A stretch of 64,000 bases of DNA from Rubrobacter taiwanensis (GCF_004337705.1 NZ_SKBU01000013.1:17731-81730), one strand, 5' to 3'; shown: positions 34,842 to 45,285, counted from the stretch's first letter. Program-made: numbers and translations. The notes: generated by a model not told the origin, from the letters alone.

Positions 34842-34913
34842 AGACGAATTCCCGGTATCAGGGGAAACCGAGCGCTGACGCTGCGGGTTGCGGCAGGCTC
34901 CTGCGGCCCGCTC

Positions 34914-36146
34914 TCATCCCTTCTTCTCCAGCCGGCTCAGAGCCAGCGCCACGATCAGGGAGAGCCCGGCGATCGCCAGCGCCAGGTAGACGAACGTCGG
35001 CCGGATCCCGACGAGCGAGAGCAGCAGGCTGAACGCCAGGGGCTCGATCCAGGTGGCCGAGCGGTTCGCCAGCACGCGTAGTCCCACGCCTATGCCGCGG
35101 TTCTCTTTAGGGGTGTGGTCCGAGATCAGGGCCAGCGTGAGCGGCTGGGTGAAGCCGAGTGCGGCGCCGGCTACAGCCGCCAGAGCGAACAGAGCCCAGA
35201 GCGTCTCGGTGAGGGCCACGCTCCCGATCGCCAGAGCGCCCGTCACAAGCGAGAAGCCCACGACGAGGCTCGTGCGGAGGCGCCGGAGCAGTGCGGGCAG
35301 TATCGGGCGGGACAGGAAGGCGAAGGCGCCGCTGGTGGACAGCAGCAGCCCGATCCAGAGCGGCGAGAAGCCCACTTCTCCCAGGTAGACGGGGAAGAAC
35401 GCTATCCGCATGTCTATCAGGAAGAGGGCGAGGAAGGAGATCGCGGCCGTCAGGAACACGCCCTGTTGCCGCAAGAGGTCCAGCGCTACCCGGTGCGAGT
35501 TCAACAACCGGCGCCCGAAGTCTCCGGCGTCCTGCTCCCTCTGGGGCGGGACGGGGTCGCGTATCTGCTGCGAGGCGAGGGCCACCAGGCCCGAGAGCAT
35601 CAGGAAGACCGCGAAGCTGCTCCGGTACCCGGCCGCATCCGCGACGAAACCTCCGAGCAGCGGGCCGGCAAGCTGACCGCCGGAGACGAAGAGGGAGAGG
35701 TTCGTTATTCTCTTGTTCCGCTCGTCCACCGAGCCGGTCTCGGTCGCCAGGAAAGTCATGAGCGACTGGATGGCGAGCCACATCGCGAGCATCCCGGTTC
35801 CGGCTATCACCTGGGAGAGGATCAGAAGTCCCGGACCGTCTAGCAGCACGAGCAGGACGCCGCTCGCCACCATCCCCGCGGACCCGAACTGCAGCAGCCT
35901 GCGGTTGCCGAAGAAGTCTCCCAGAAACCCCGTCGCGATCGCCAGCAGCGACGGCAGCAGCGAGAAGGCTCCGACGGCGAGCCCGGCGGTGAGCGGGCTC
36001 GCTCCGAGCGTGAGCGCGTAAGGGGCGATGAGGGGGCGCAGCATCGAGTGCGCAACCCAGTACAGGCCCGCTACCAGAGCGAGCACCATAATCTGTCTTC
36101 TCGCTAGAGAGCCCGCGGGAATACCCCCCTTCGGTGCCGCCGACAT
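34914..36146 (-). CDS. MFS transporter (drug/sugar-type)
   Basis: This 410-residue, 12-helix MFS protein has a short basic N-terminus, helix motif LGDFFGNRRLLQFGSAG after helix 2, and HTPKENRGIGVGLRVLANRS in the second half. No substrate-specific signature is visible. It is divergent from the NSS transporter with 81 bp between start codons. Confidence 0.82.
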   Translation of the reverse strand: MSAAPKGGIPAGSLARRQIMVLALVAGLYWVAHSMLRPLIAPYALTLGASPLTAGLAVGAFSLLPSLLAIATGFLGDFFGNRRLLQFGSAGMVASGVLLVLLDGPGLLILSQVIAGTGMLAMWLAIQSLMTFLATETGSVDERNKRITNLSLFVSGGQLAGPLLGGFVADAAGYRSSFAVFLMLSGLVALASQQIRDPVPPQREQDAGDFGRRLLNSHRVALDLLRQQGVFLTAAISFLALFLIDMRIAFFPVYLGEVGFSPLWIGLLLSTSGAFAFLSRPILPALLRRLRTSLVVGFSLVTGALAIGSVALTETLWALFALAAVAGAALGFTQPLTLALISDHTPKENRGIGVGLRVLANRSATWIEPLAFSLLLSLVGIRPTFVYLALAIAGLSLIVALALSRLEKKG

Positions 36147-36227
36147 CCGCAGAGTCTACACCCCGACCGGCGCGGAGTAGGTATCATGTGGGGCGGGGAG
36201 TGCACACGGTAGCGGGGGTGATGCGGG

Positions 36228-37793
36228 GTGAGGGAGGTATTCGGAAGCCGGTTCGCATTCGTGGCCGCCGCGATCGGGATGGCGGTCGGGACGGGGAACA
36301 TATGGAGGTTTCCCCGGGTGGCGGCCGAATGGGGCGGTGGTTCTTTCCTGATAGCGCTGGTGATCGCCAACCTGGTGTGGGCGATCCCGATCCTGATGGC
36401 CGAATCCTATATGGGGTCCAGGAGCAGGCTGGGGACGATCGGCGCCTTCAGGGATTTTGTGGGCAGGAAGTTCGCCTGGATGGGCGCGTACATGGGGTTT
36501 GTGACCATCGGGATCCTGTTCTACTATTCGGTGGTCTGCGGCTGGGCCATCCGCTACTTCGTCTACGCGATCACGGGCACCATCTCCCCGGGAGTGGATA
36601 CTCAAGCTCTCTGGGATGATTTCACCGCCAACCCGACGCAGACGATATTCTTTCACCTCCTCGCCATCGTGCTGGTGGGGGCCATAGTCTACCGGGGCCT
36701 GAAGGGTGGCTTCGAGAGCATCCTGAGCTTCGCGATCCCGGCCCTGTTCGTGATTCTGGCGGTCCTGACGGTCCGGGCCGTCACCCTGCCGGGGGCAGCG
36801 GAAGGGCTGCGCTATCTCTTCGTGCCCGAGTGGGGGCGTCTGGGAAATTCCCAGGTCTGGCTGCAGGCGTTCAGCCAGATGGCCTTCTCGACCGGGGCGG
36901 GCTGGGGACTCTACCTGACCTACGCCGTATACATGAGAGAGCGCGAAGACGTAGGCCTCAACGCCACCGTGCTCTGTGCCGGCAACCTGCTCGCCTCTCT
37001 GATGGCGGGCACGGCGGTCATCTGCACGATCTTCGCGCTCCGGGCGCAGGGGTTTGCGGAGGAGGCCTTCGCCGCGGGAAACGAAGGGCTCGCCTTCATC
37101 TACTTCAGCCGGCTTCTCGTGGAAATGCCGGGCGGCGCCGTCTTCGCCCCCCTCTTCTACCTGGCGCTCGCTCTGGCGGGTCTCTCGAGCCTCATAGCCA
37201 TGGTCGAGCTGGCCACCCGCAACGTCATGGATATGGGTCTCGACCGCCATCGAGCCGTTGTGATCGTGGTCGCGGTCGCGTTCATGGCGGGCATACCCTC
37301 CGCCTACAGCCTCACCTTCCTCAGCAATCAGGACTTCGTCTGGGGCGTGGGGCTGCTGATCGGCGGCCTGCTTGCCGCACTGGCCATGATGAAGTACGGC
37401 CTCGACAGGGCCCGCGCCGGAGCGCCTCCCGAAGGGAGGCCCTCGGGCCTCTCCGCGATCTTCCGCGGCCTCGACCTCATCCGGGGCGATCTGGACGAGA
37501 CCAGCGACTTCCGCATCCGGCGGTGGTGGCCGATATGCATCCTGCTCTTCCCCGTCATGTTCGTGGTGCTGCTCGGGTGGTGGATCTATCAGGCCATCTT
37601 CGTCTTCGCCCCGGATACCTGGTGGAACCCGTTCGAGACGTACAGCCTGGCTACCATGGTCGTGCAGTGGGCGATCCTCTTCGGCGTGCTGTACGTGCTG
37701 AACGACCTCCTCGCCGGCCGGATCGGCGGCGGACCGATGTCCGGCTGGCGGGAGGCCCCGGCCGCCGCGACCGAAGGGCGCGGCACGAGTTAG
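36228..37793 (+). CDS. Sodium:neurotransmitter symporter (NSS) family transporter
   Basis: This 521-residue LeuT-fold transporter has the unwound helix-1 sodium/substrate motif AVGTGNIWRFPRVAAEWGGG at residues about 18-37, plus the family's helix-2 and helix-6 features (FSTGAGWGLYLTYAVYM). The start is GTG 36228. A 55-residue single-helix protein follows after 9 nt, the arrangement of MetP-MetS methionine/alanine importers, so import of a neutral amino acid is likely. Confidence 0.88.
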   Translation: MREVFGSRFAFVAAAIGMAVGTGNIWRFPRVAAEWGGGSFLIALVIANLVWAIPILMAESYMGSRSRLGTIGAFRDFVGRKFAWMGAYMGFVTIGILFYYSVVCGWAIRYFVYAITGTISPGVDTQALWDDFTANPTQTIFFHLLAIVLVGAIVYRGLKGGFESILSFAIPALFVILAVLTVRAVTLPGAAEGLRYLFVPEWGRLGNSQVWLQAFSQMAFSTGAGWGLYLTYAVYMREREDVGLNATVLCAGNLLASLMAGTAVICTIFALRAQGFAEEAFAAGNEGLAFIYFSRLLVEMPGGAVFAPLFYLALALAGLSSLIAMVELATRNVMDMGLDRHRAVVIVVAVAFMAGIPSAYSLTFLSNQDFVWGVGLLIGGLLAALAMMKYGLDRARAGAPPEGRPSGLSAIFRGLDLIRGDLDETSDFRIRRWWPICILLFPVMFVVLLGWWIYQAIFVFAPDTWWNPFETYSLATMVVQWAILFGVLYVLNDLLAGRIGGGPMSGWREAPAAATEGRGTS

Positions 37794-37802
37794 GGGGAAG
37801 AG

Positions 37803-37970
37803 ATGGATTTCGAGGTGATCTTCTGGACCGCCTTCTTCTTCGGAGGAGACCTTCTCGCCGTGATAGGGCTGCTACTCTGGGCGTTCAAGAAGGATCGTGA
37901 GAAGGCCCGCGCGCAGGCGGCGGCCGGGTCCGGACGGCGGGAAGCCGGGAGCCTCGACGAAAGGGGATGA
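37803..37970 (+). CDS. MetS-like small subunit of the NSS transporter
   Basis: This 55-residue peptide was translated by hand from ATG 37803, with GGGGAAGAG upstream. It has a single hydrophobic helix (FWTAFFFGGDLLAVIGLLLW) followed by a basic tail. Sequence similarity to known MetS is slight; the call rests on size, topology and tight coupling to the NSS gene. Confidence 0.6.
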   Translation: MDFEVIFWTAFFFGGDLLAVIGLLLWAFKKDREKARAQAAAGSGRREAGSLDERG

Positions 37971-38009
37971 GCCCGGCGGGGATGGTTGCTCACGGGTCGA
38001 GGCGGCGGA

Positions 38010-38687
38010 TCAGGACCCGTCGGTGATCGCCGGATTCGGCTCCGGACTCACTCTACCGTCCGGAGACTTCGCCTCGAAGCGGCAGCGGGGCCTCTCGCCG
38101 TTATCGCACCGCTCGCGGATCTCCACGCCCGCCAGCTCTCTCAACAGGGTCCCGACCATGTGGCATACCTCGGGATGGTCCGCGACGGCGGCGGCCAGCG
38201 GACAGCTGTAGCCGCGGATGACGAAGCCGCCGGCACACTCTTCGAGCTCCGCAAGCCCTCCCAGCTCGTTGAGCGCTGCGACCGCCACCTCCGGCCGCCC
38301 CCCGTCCGGAGGCGCCCCCCACTCCTCCGCTAGACGCCTCCCGGCAGCCCTCAACAGCACCTCCGTCTCCCCGGAGCCTAGCTGCTCGAACAGAACCTCC
38401 AACAACCCCCGGAGCACCGGCTTATAGGCCCGGGAGAAGAGAGCTTCGGCCTCCGGCGTCAGCTCGTAGACGTACGCGGGCTTGCCCCCGCCCTCCCTAC
38501 GCCGTACCACGCCCCGCTGACGTACGATCCCGTCGCGCCCGAGCGTGGCCAGGTGAGCGCGAACGCCGTTGTGCGTCAGACCCAGCTCCCCCGCAAGCTC
38601 CTCGACGGTGCGGCCCCTGCGTCTGAGCAGCGCAGCGACCTGCCCGCGCGTGCTCTCAAAAAACCTCTGATCCCAGCGCACCATCAA
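38010..38687 (-). CDS. SufR-like iron-sulfur winged-helix regulator
   Basis: This 225-residue DeoR/ArsR-type regulator has an N-terminal winged helix (TVEELAGELGLTHNGVRAHL) and a C-terminal region with CPLAAAVADHPEVC (C-x12-C) and further Cys in RCDNGERPRC. That spacing is the cluster-binding pattern of SufR-family sensors. AGGAGAG precedes the ATG. The gene is divergent from a cytochrome bd-type subunit, whose promoter contains a CAAATA-N11-TATTTG repeat, the likely target. No suf operon is nearby. Confidence 0.8.
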   Translation of the reverse strand: MMVRWDQRFFESTRGQVAALLRRRGRTVEELAGELGLTHNGVRAHLATLGRDGIVRQRGVVRRREGGGKPAYVYELTPEAEALFSRAYKPVLRGLLEVLFEQLGSGETEVLLRAAGRRLAEEWGAPPDGGRPEVAVAALNELGGLAELEECAGGFVIRGYSCPLAAAVADHPEVCHMVGTLLRELAGVEIRERCDNGERPRCRFEAKSPDGRVSPEPNPAITDGS

Positions 38688-38745
38688 CTCTCCTACTTCG
38701 GATATCGTCCCAAAATACTAGAGCGGCGCACAACTTACAATAAAA

Positions 38746-38785
38746 CAAATATTTACTTGATTTATTTGACCGGGTTTCATATCCT
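38746..38785 (+). promoter_or_regulatory. Cytochrome promoter with inverted repeat over the -35
   Basis: CAAATA (38746-38751) and TATTTG (38763-38768) form a 6-11-6 inverted repeat. The promoter -35 TTGATT (38757-38762) lies inside it, with a 17-bp spacer to -10 TATCCT (38780-38785). A bound regulator would occlude the -35. Confidence 0.5.
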
Positions 38786-38859
38786 CTCTCGCACGGGACC
38801 GGGGTGTCTGGTTCTGGGCATAGCGGGCCTGATGGTCGCTGTGGGAGGAGGTGTTACCG

Positions 38860-40182
38860 GTGCCCATAGGAGACTGGGAGATACCGGTACTCGGCAAGAA
38901 CGCCACCATCGCCGTACTGGTTCAGACGCACATTCTCATCGCCACCTTCATTCTGGGGGCTATAATCATAGCTCCGGCTGCGGAGTATCTGGGGTTGATA
39001 ACCAAGCAGCCCAGGTACGAGCGGTTTGCCCGTTCGCTGGCCCGGTTTGTGGTTCTGCTCTTCGCTTCGGGTTCTGCGTTGGCGATCACGTTCGTTCTGG
39101 CTTTGATCACGCTCTTTCCCATCTTCTTCAGCTACCTGCAGAACATCTTCTTCTGGGTGTTTCTGGTCGAGGCGTTCATGTTCCTCGCCGTGATAATCAT
39201 CCTGTATGCCTGGTACAACGTGTGGGACAAGCTGGCCTACCGCAAGAGTCTACACGTGGTCTTCGGGTTTGTGGCCGGAGCGATAGGGCTTCTGCAGATG
39301 ACCATGATCAACGCCATAGCCTCTTACATGCTCACCCCCGCCGAGGCTCCGGCCACCGAGGTCGGACAGACCTTTTTGAACCCCACCTTCATACCGCTCA
39401 ACATGCACCGTTTCGTGGGCAACCTCTCCTATGCGGGGTTTTTGATCGCCGGGTGGGCTGCGTGGCGCTACCTGCGCTCTGTGCGCGAGGATGACCGGGA
39501 GTACTACGACTGGATGGGGCACTGGGGCATGATCTGGGGCTTCGGGTTCCTGATTCTGCAGCCGGTCATCGGCTACGGCTATCTCAAGGCGATCCGGGAG
39601 AGCTCTCCGGAGGCTTTCAACGTCATCATGCTCGGCGACAAGTCGTGGCTCTTCAATCTGCTCATGCTGGAGCTTGCGGTGATGGGGATAGCCTCCGTAG
39701 CCTACTTCGTGCACCGGCTGCGCTTCGCCGTGCGGCCGATGCCGGCCTTCAGGAACATGGCGGTGGGTGCTCTGGGCTTCACGGCGCTCTTCAGCGCTCT
39801 GAACCTGATCCCCTCCAACGCCAGTCTGGTGCCGCAGCTGGGGCTGGTCTTCGCCGACGGGGAGGACACCCTCATCCCGCTCGGTGCGATGTACCCGTGG
39901 AAGTACATCGGGCTTATCGGGATGATGCTCGTCGGCTTTTTCATCATAGCGCTCTATCTGAAGGCCACGGCCGAGGGGTTCCATTGGGGACGCTCCAGCC
40001 GCTGGAGCCAGTGGGCGCTCATGGTGAGCGCAGTGACCGTCGTGCTCACCATGATGACGATGGGCTACACCAGGGAGACGGCGCGCCGGCTGGACAACGA
40101 TCCGGGCTATCTCATCTACAACTGTATAACTCTGGAGCAGGAGATCGTTCAGGAAGGCTGTCCGGGAGCCACGGACCGCTAG
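38860..40182 (+). CDS. Cytochrome bd-type quinol oxidase subunit I, divergent and orphan
   Basis: About 440 residues and nine hydrophobic segments. The CydA-family heme ligands and surroundings are recognisable (VQTHILIATFILGA; QMTMINAIASYMLTP; NMHRFVGNLSYAGFLIAGW). The quinol-site GRQPW motif of classical CydA is missing and no subunit II gene follows. The protein is therefore cytochrome bd-like rather than a standard oxidase. GTG 38860 is chosen for GGAGG 8 nt upstream. A hairpin follows the stop. Regulation by the divergent SufR-like protein is likely. Confidence 0.78.
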   Translation: MPIGDWEIPVLGKNATIAVLVQTHILIATFILGAIIIAPAAEYLGLITKQPRYERFARSLARFVVLLFASGSALAITFVLALITLFPIFFSYLQNIFFWVFLVEAFMFLAVIIILYAWYNVWDKLAYRKSLHVVFGFVAGAIGLLQMTMINAIASYMLTPAEAPATEVGQTFLNPTFIPLNMHRFVGNLSYAGFLIAGWAAWRYLRSVREDDREYYDWMGHWGMIWGFGFLILQPVIGYGYLKAIRESSPEAFNVIMLGDKSWLFNLLMLELAVMGIASVAYFVHRLRFAVRPMPAFRNMAVGALGFTALFSALNLIPSNASLVPQLGLVFADGEDTLIPLGAMYPWKYIGLIGMMLVGFFIIALYLKATAEGFHWGRSSRWSQWALMVSAVTVVLTMMTMGYTRETARRLDNDPGYLIYNCITLEQEIVQEGCPGATDR

Positions 40183-40188
40183 GGCAGA

Positions 40189-40225
40189 TCTCACCGCCGG
40201 ACGACGGCAGAGACGTCCGGTGAGA
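40189..40225 (+). terminator. Hairpin after the cytochrome gene
   Basis: TCTCAC and CGGAC (with a 3-nt bulge) pair with GTCCGGTGAGA to give an 11-bp stem 6 nt past the stop. No T-run is present, so termination is plausible but unproven. Confidence 0.4.
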
Positions 40226-40643
40226 AGAGCTTGCCCGAGCTCTGGGAGCGGGGGAGTACTACTGTCCCTGGTCGTTGCGGCCGGGCGCCTGCGCGAGATC
40301 ATGCCGGAGAGTAAGCAGTCCGGGTCAGGGTTGTAACGTCAGCAGGAGGAGCGCCCTGCCGGGGATCGCCCGGGCATCCATATGATGTTATGGAAGGGGC
40401 GATCCCGCCTCGGCCAGGAGAACGAGATGCCCTGCCGGATCTTCTTACAGGCAAGCTCCCTTCCCTCAGATGCCGTTCTTGCCCGCGAACGCGCGGCCGG
40501 ACCCAGCGGCACTCAAGAGAGCCCGGAATGACTAAAGGCGGGTTGCGCCGTACTCCTCATCCACCTGCTGGCGGAAGGCTGCGAGCCGTTTCTCCTGATC
40601 TCCCTCTCAATCATCACCGCGTGCCTCACACGTAGCTCGTCGC
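40226..40643. other. Non-coding gap of about 420 bp
   Basis: I found no supported gene, RNA or strong promoter here. A short minus-strand frame just past the aldo/keto reductase stop (about 40551-40622, EGDQEKRLAAFRQQVDEEYG) has coding-like codon use but no start. It may be the remnant of a lost gene. Confidence 0.4.
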
Positions 40644-41666
<1,023 letters not shown>

Positions 41667-41686
41667 TTACTGACAGGTTTTCCCGA

Positions 41687-42586
41687 TCACGCCTCGGGTA
41701 TCTCGCGTCCATGCCCTTCGAGGGTGATGCTGGCGGGGTCTGGTCCGCCGCGCACTCCGGTGTCGAGGGCATCGATCGCGGCTAACTCCTCGGCGGACAG
41801 CTCGAAATCGAAGACGTCGAAGTTCTCTGCGATACGTTCCGGGCGCACCGACTTCGGGATTGCGGAGCGACCCTCCTGCAGGTGCCAGCGCAGCATCACC
41901 TGCGCGGGCGTCTTGCCATGCTGGCGCGCGATCTTGCCGATGGTCGGGTCTTCGAGCGTGCTGCGCCGCTCCTCACTGCCCCACCCTGGGTAGAACGTGA
42001 TCCCACCGATGGGCGACCACGCCTGGGTCACGATGCCCTCTTGGGCGTGCAGTCGCTGCAGCTCCTTCTGCTGGAAGTATGGATGGAGCTCGATCTGGTT
42101 CACGGCGGGTACGACGGACGTCTCATCAAGCAGCCGTTGGAGGTGTTCGGGCATGAAGTTGCTCACCCCGATAGCGCGCACCTTGCCATCATCGAGCAGC
42201 CTCTCGAGCGCCCGGTAAGCGTCGAGCGTAAGATCGAAGCGGCTTGGCAGCGGCTGGTGCAGGATCAGCAGATCGATCCGGTCGACGCCGAGCTTGCCGG
42301 CGCTCTTGTCGAACGCGTGCAGCGTGGCCTCGTAGCCGTAGTCACTGATCCAGACCTTCGTCTCGATGAACACTTCGTCACGAGCAATGCCCGAGCGGCG
42401 GACGCCTTCGCCGACCTCACGCTCGTTGAAGTACGCGGCGGCCGTGTCGATATGACGGTAGCCGGCCCGCAGGGCCTCCTCGACCGCGTCGGCCGTTATA
42501 TCGGGCGGGGCCTGGAAGACGCCGAGCCCGAGGACGGGCATCTCGACGCCATTATTTAGGGCAATGAGGGGACTCCTATTAGTCAT
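41687..42586 (-). CDS. Aldo/keto reductase (AKR5, DkgA-like)
   Basis: This 299-residue enzyme resembles 2,5-diketo-D-gluconate reductases: GLGVFQAPPD, YRHIDTAAAYFNEREVGEGV with Asp and Tyr, IETKVW with Lys, and LLILHQPLP with His. The C-terminus has the cofactor segment AIPKSVRPERIAENFDVFDF. AAAGGAGTAAGGAGCA precedes the ATG, which lies 6 nt after the chimeric SDR frame. It probably reduces small aldehydes or keto sugars. Confidence 0.9.
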   Translation of the reverse strand: MTNRSPLIALNNGVEMPVLGLGVFQAPPDITADAVEEALRAGYRHIDTAAAYFNEREVGEGVRRSGIARDEVFIETKVWISDYGYEATLHAFDKSAGKLGVDRIDLLILHQPLPSRFDLTLDAYRALERLLDDGKVRAIGVSNFMPEHLQRLLDETSVVPAVNQIELHPYFQQKELQRLHAQEGIVTQAWSPIGGITFYPGWGSEERRSTLEDPTIGKIARQHGKTPAQVMLRWHLQEGRSAIPKSVRPERIAENFDVFDFELSAEELAAIDALDTGVRGGPDPASITLEGHGREIPEA

Positions 42587-42592
42587 TGCTCC

Positions 42593-42895
42593 TTACTCCT
42601 TTTCTGTTGTGCGTAATGTCCCGACGTCCGATCCGGCGGCCGTGCCGGTCAGCGTCGTCAGCGGAACGGTGAACGCGACCAGCACCAACAGCGTCCCCGC
42701 CGCTGTGACGGCGAGCGCCCGGTGGCCAGCGGAGGTCAGCCCGTCCGTCGCGGTCTGGAGGGCCGGCTCTTCGCGGTCGGCGAGCACGACGGCGGCCCCG
42801 GACTCGGCGAACGCCCGCGCCGTGGCAAGCCCCATGCCGGAGCCGGCGCCGGTGACGACGGCAACGCGGTCGTGGAAGTCGTAGGTCGGGTTCAT
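42593..42895 (-). pseudogene. SDR N-terminus fused to a transporter-like helix (chimeric remnant)
   Basis: The first 60 or so residues are a normal SDR Rossmann half (VAVVTGAGSGMGLATARAFA; VVLADREEPALQ). The catalytic half is gone. From about residue 61 the frame continues as a single hydrophobic segment (TAAGTLLVLVAFTVPLTTLT), like the first helix of a DHA-type MFS protein, and ends after 100 residues. It cannot be an active dehydrogenase because YxxxK is absent. It most likely formed by a deletion joining two genes. Confidence 0.65.
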
Positions 42896-42934
42896 GTTGT
42901 CTCCTGGTGGATCATTGGAGGATCAGGGGAGCGC

Positions 42935-43957
42935 TCACGGGCGCAGGAGCGTCTTGATCGCGCGGCGCTCGTCCATCGCGCGGTAGCCCTCCGCTACCTC
43001 CTCGAGCGGCAGTGTCAGGTCGAAGACCTTGCCGGGCTCGATCTTGCCCTCCCAGATCAGACCTATGAGCTCGGGCAAAAAGCGCCTCACCGGGGCGGGG
43101 CCGCCGTGCAGGTGCACGTGCGAGAAGAAGAACTCCTCGCCCGGGATCTCCACGCCGTGGAGCACGCCGACGAACCCGACGTGCCCGCCGGGCCGGGTGG
43201 AGCGGATCGCCTGCATCATCGCCTCCTGCGTTCCGACGGCCTCGATGACCGAGTGCGCGCCGAGCCCCTCCGTCATCTCCTTTATTCGTTCCACGCCCTC
43301 ATCCCCGCGTTCCTCGACGATGTCGGTCGCGCCGAACTCCCGCGCGAGCTCCTGGCGCGAGGCATGCCGGCTCATCGCGATGATCCTATCGGCGCCCATC
43401 TGCCTGGCGGCGAGCACCGCGAGCAGGCCGACGGCCCCGTCGCCCACCACCGCCACCGTCTTGCCCGGACCGGCCTCGGCCGCCACGGCGCCGAACCAGC
43501 CGGTACCCAGCACGTCGGAGGCCGCGAGGAGGTGCGGGATCAGCTCCTCGTCCGGGACCTCCGGCGTCGCCACGAGGGTGCCGTCGGCGAGCGGGATGCG
43601 GGCGTACTCTGCCTGCGCGCCGGTGGGGGCGCCGGGCTGCCGGTTGACGCAGGAAGCCTGGTAGCCGGCCCGGCAGATCTCGCAGGTGTTGTCCGAGGCG
43701 AAGAACGACCCCACGACGAACTGGCCCGGCCGGATGTTCCTGACCTCGCTGCCGACCTCCTCAACGATGCCGGCGTACTCGTGGCCCATCGGAACGGGCT
43801 CGGAGACCTCGTCGATGCCCCGGTAGGGCCAGAGGTCCGAGCCGCACACGCAAGTAAAGGGTAAACGGATGATGGCGTCCGTCGGCTCGACGATCGTCGG
43901 GTCGGGTAGCTCCTCGGAACGCACATCCCTGGGGCCGTAAAGTACAGTTCCTCGCAT
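42935..43957 (-). CDS. Zinc-dependent alcohol dehydrogenase
   Basis: This 340-residue MDR enzyme has the catalytic zinc motif CVCGSDLWPYRG and GHEYAGIVEEVG, partial structural-zinc cysteines (NTCEICRAGYQASC) and a Rossmann motif VAVVGDGAVGLLAV. NAD(P)-linked oxidation of a small alcohol or reduction of an aldehyde is expected. It is the first gene of the leftward group and is divergent from an AraC regulator, its probable controller. Confidence 0.9.
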   Translation of the reverse strand: MRGTVLYGPRDVRSEELPDPTIVEPTDAIIRLPFTCVCGSDLWPYRGIDEVSEPVPMGHEYAGIVEEVGSEVRNIRPGQFVVGSFFASDNTCEICRAGYQASCVNRQPGAPTGAQAEYARIPLADGTLVATPEVPDEELIPHLLAASDVLGTGWFGAVAAEAGPGKTVAVVGDGAVGLLAVLAARQMGADRIIAMSRHASRQELAREFGATDIVEERGDEGVERIKEMTEGLGAHSVIEAVGTQEAMMQAIRSTRPGGHVGFVGVLHGVEIPGEEFFFSHVHLHGGPAPVRRFLPELIGLIWEGKIEPGKVFDLTLPLEEVAEGYRAMDERRAIKTLLRP

Positions 43958-44141
43958 GGTAGATTACCTCCTGTTCCCGATGGGCCGCGGTCTGTATCGT
44001 CTACCGGGCAGGGCTTTCTTCCTCTGCGGTCGGCTTCGTACATCACCGGCCGCCATTGGACGAAAGTACGAACCGTACCCAAATATCAGGGTCGGTTCTC
44101 TCCGTCCGGCCCTTATTGTAGGGACGTCGGGCACAGACCGG

Positions 44142-44147
44142 TATAAT
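44142..44147 (+). promoter_or_regulatory. TATAAT, -10 of the AraC regulator
   Basis: A perfect -10 hexamer lies 75 bp upstream of the AraC gene start, in a 265-bp gap shared with the zinc alcohol dehydrogenase. No consensus -35 is evident, as expected for an activator-dependent promoter. Confidence 0.4.
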
Positions 44148-44222
44148 GATCGTCCAGAACTCTTGTACTATTCTGCAAATCTTTGGAGACGAGGGAGGCG
44201 GGAGACTGACGAAGAGGTTGCT

Positions 44223-45170
44223 ATGGATTTAACAGAGCATCAACAGGTGGAACGGGAGTCTGAGGGGGCACAGGCTGGCCGCGAGGAGTTGGTTGAGCGC
44301 ATCGCGCGAACTGTTCGCAGGGATGGTGCCGTCGAGCTGCCGGGAGGTCTGCGTTTGATCCGCCATTCTTCGCCAACGCCGAAAGACCACGGCGTCTCTT
44401 CCGCCGCCTTCTGCGTTATTGCGCAGGGCGCGAAGGAGGTTCTGCTGGGCGATGACCTCTACCGCTACGACGCCAACCACTACCTCATCACGGCTGCCGC
44501 GCTGCCCACCGCGACCCGCGTTACCGAGGCCTCGGAGGAGCAGCCGTACCTGGGGCTGGTTCTCGGGCTCGACCCCGCTCTTGTCGGCTCGGTGATGGTC
44601 GAGGCCGGCCACCTCGTGCCGGGGGACCGCGCTGCCGTGAGAGCCTTCGACGTCAGCCCGCTGGATGGGGGGCTGCTGGAGGCCGTCGTGAGGCTCGTTC
44701 GGCTTTTGGACGCGCCTGCCGAGGAGGCCCGCTTTCTCCGGCCGCTCATCACCCGGGAGATTGTCTTCCGGCTCCTCAGAGGGGATCAGGGCGCAAGGCT
44801 GCGTCAGATCGCGGTCCTTGGCGGTCACGCCCACCGCATCGCCCGGGCCATAGAGAGGCTGCGCGAAGGTTTCGACCGTCCGCTACGCATTGAGGAGGTG
44901 GCACGAGAAGCCGGGATGAGCGTCTCGAGCTTCCACCACCACTTCAAGGCGGTGACTGCCATGAGCCCCCTGCAGTTCCAGAAGCAATTGCGGCTGCAGG
45001 AGGCCCGGCGGCTCATGCTCGGCGAGGACCTTGATGCTGCGAGTGCCGGACGCCGCGTGGGCTATCGCGACCCCTCGCACTTCACCCGCGACTACAAAAG
45101 GCTCTTTGGCGAACCTCCGGCGCGGGATGTGCAGCGCCTGCGGGAAACTGCCGTGTTCGGTGGATTCTAG
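44223..45170 (+). CDS. AraC-family regulator with AraC_N (cupin) domain
   Basis: This 315-residue protein has an N-terminal sugar/aldehyde-sensing cupin (ELPGGLRLIRHSSPTP; AQGAKEVLLGDDLYRYD) and a C-terminal double HTH (RIEEVAREAGMSVSSFHHHF; YRDPSHFTRDYKRLFGEPP). The architecture is that of regulators that control AKR, ADH and SDR detoxification genes. It is divergent from exactly such a set. GAAGAGG lies just before ATG 44223. Confidence 0.9.
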   Translation: MDLTEHQQVERESEGAQAGREELVERIARTVRRDGAVELPGGLRLIRHSSPTPKDHGVSSAAFCVIAQGAKEVLLGDDLYRYDANHYLITAAALPTATRVTEASEEQPYLGLVLGLDPALVGSVMVEAGHLVPGDRAAVRAFDVSPLDGGLLEAVVRLVRLLDAPAEEARFLRPLITREIVFRLLRGDQGARLRQIAVLGGHAHRIARAIERLREGFDRPLRIEEVAREAGMSVSSFHHHFKAVTAMSPLQFQKQLRLQEARRLMLGEDLDAASAGRRVGYRDPSHFTRDYKRLFGEPPARDVQRLRETAVFGGF

Positions 45171-45285
45171 AGGACAGGCTCCGGGCTTCACCCTGCCGGC
45201 TTGCCCTGCTCGGTCGGTGCGGAAGGAAGCGCCCGCAGTAGCAGCGTATGGGAAGCACGACCATAGGAGGCGGTGAGGATCTTGG

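Noticed and set aside
40390..40635. An 81-codon plus-strand frame in the 40-kb gap
   Set aside because: Arg/Pro-rich, no ribosome site, no similarity.
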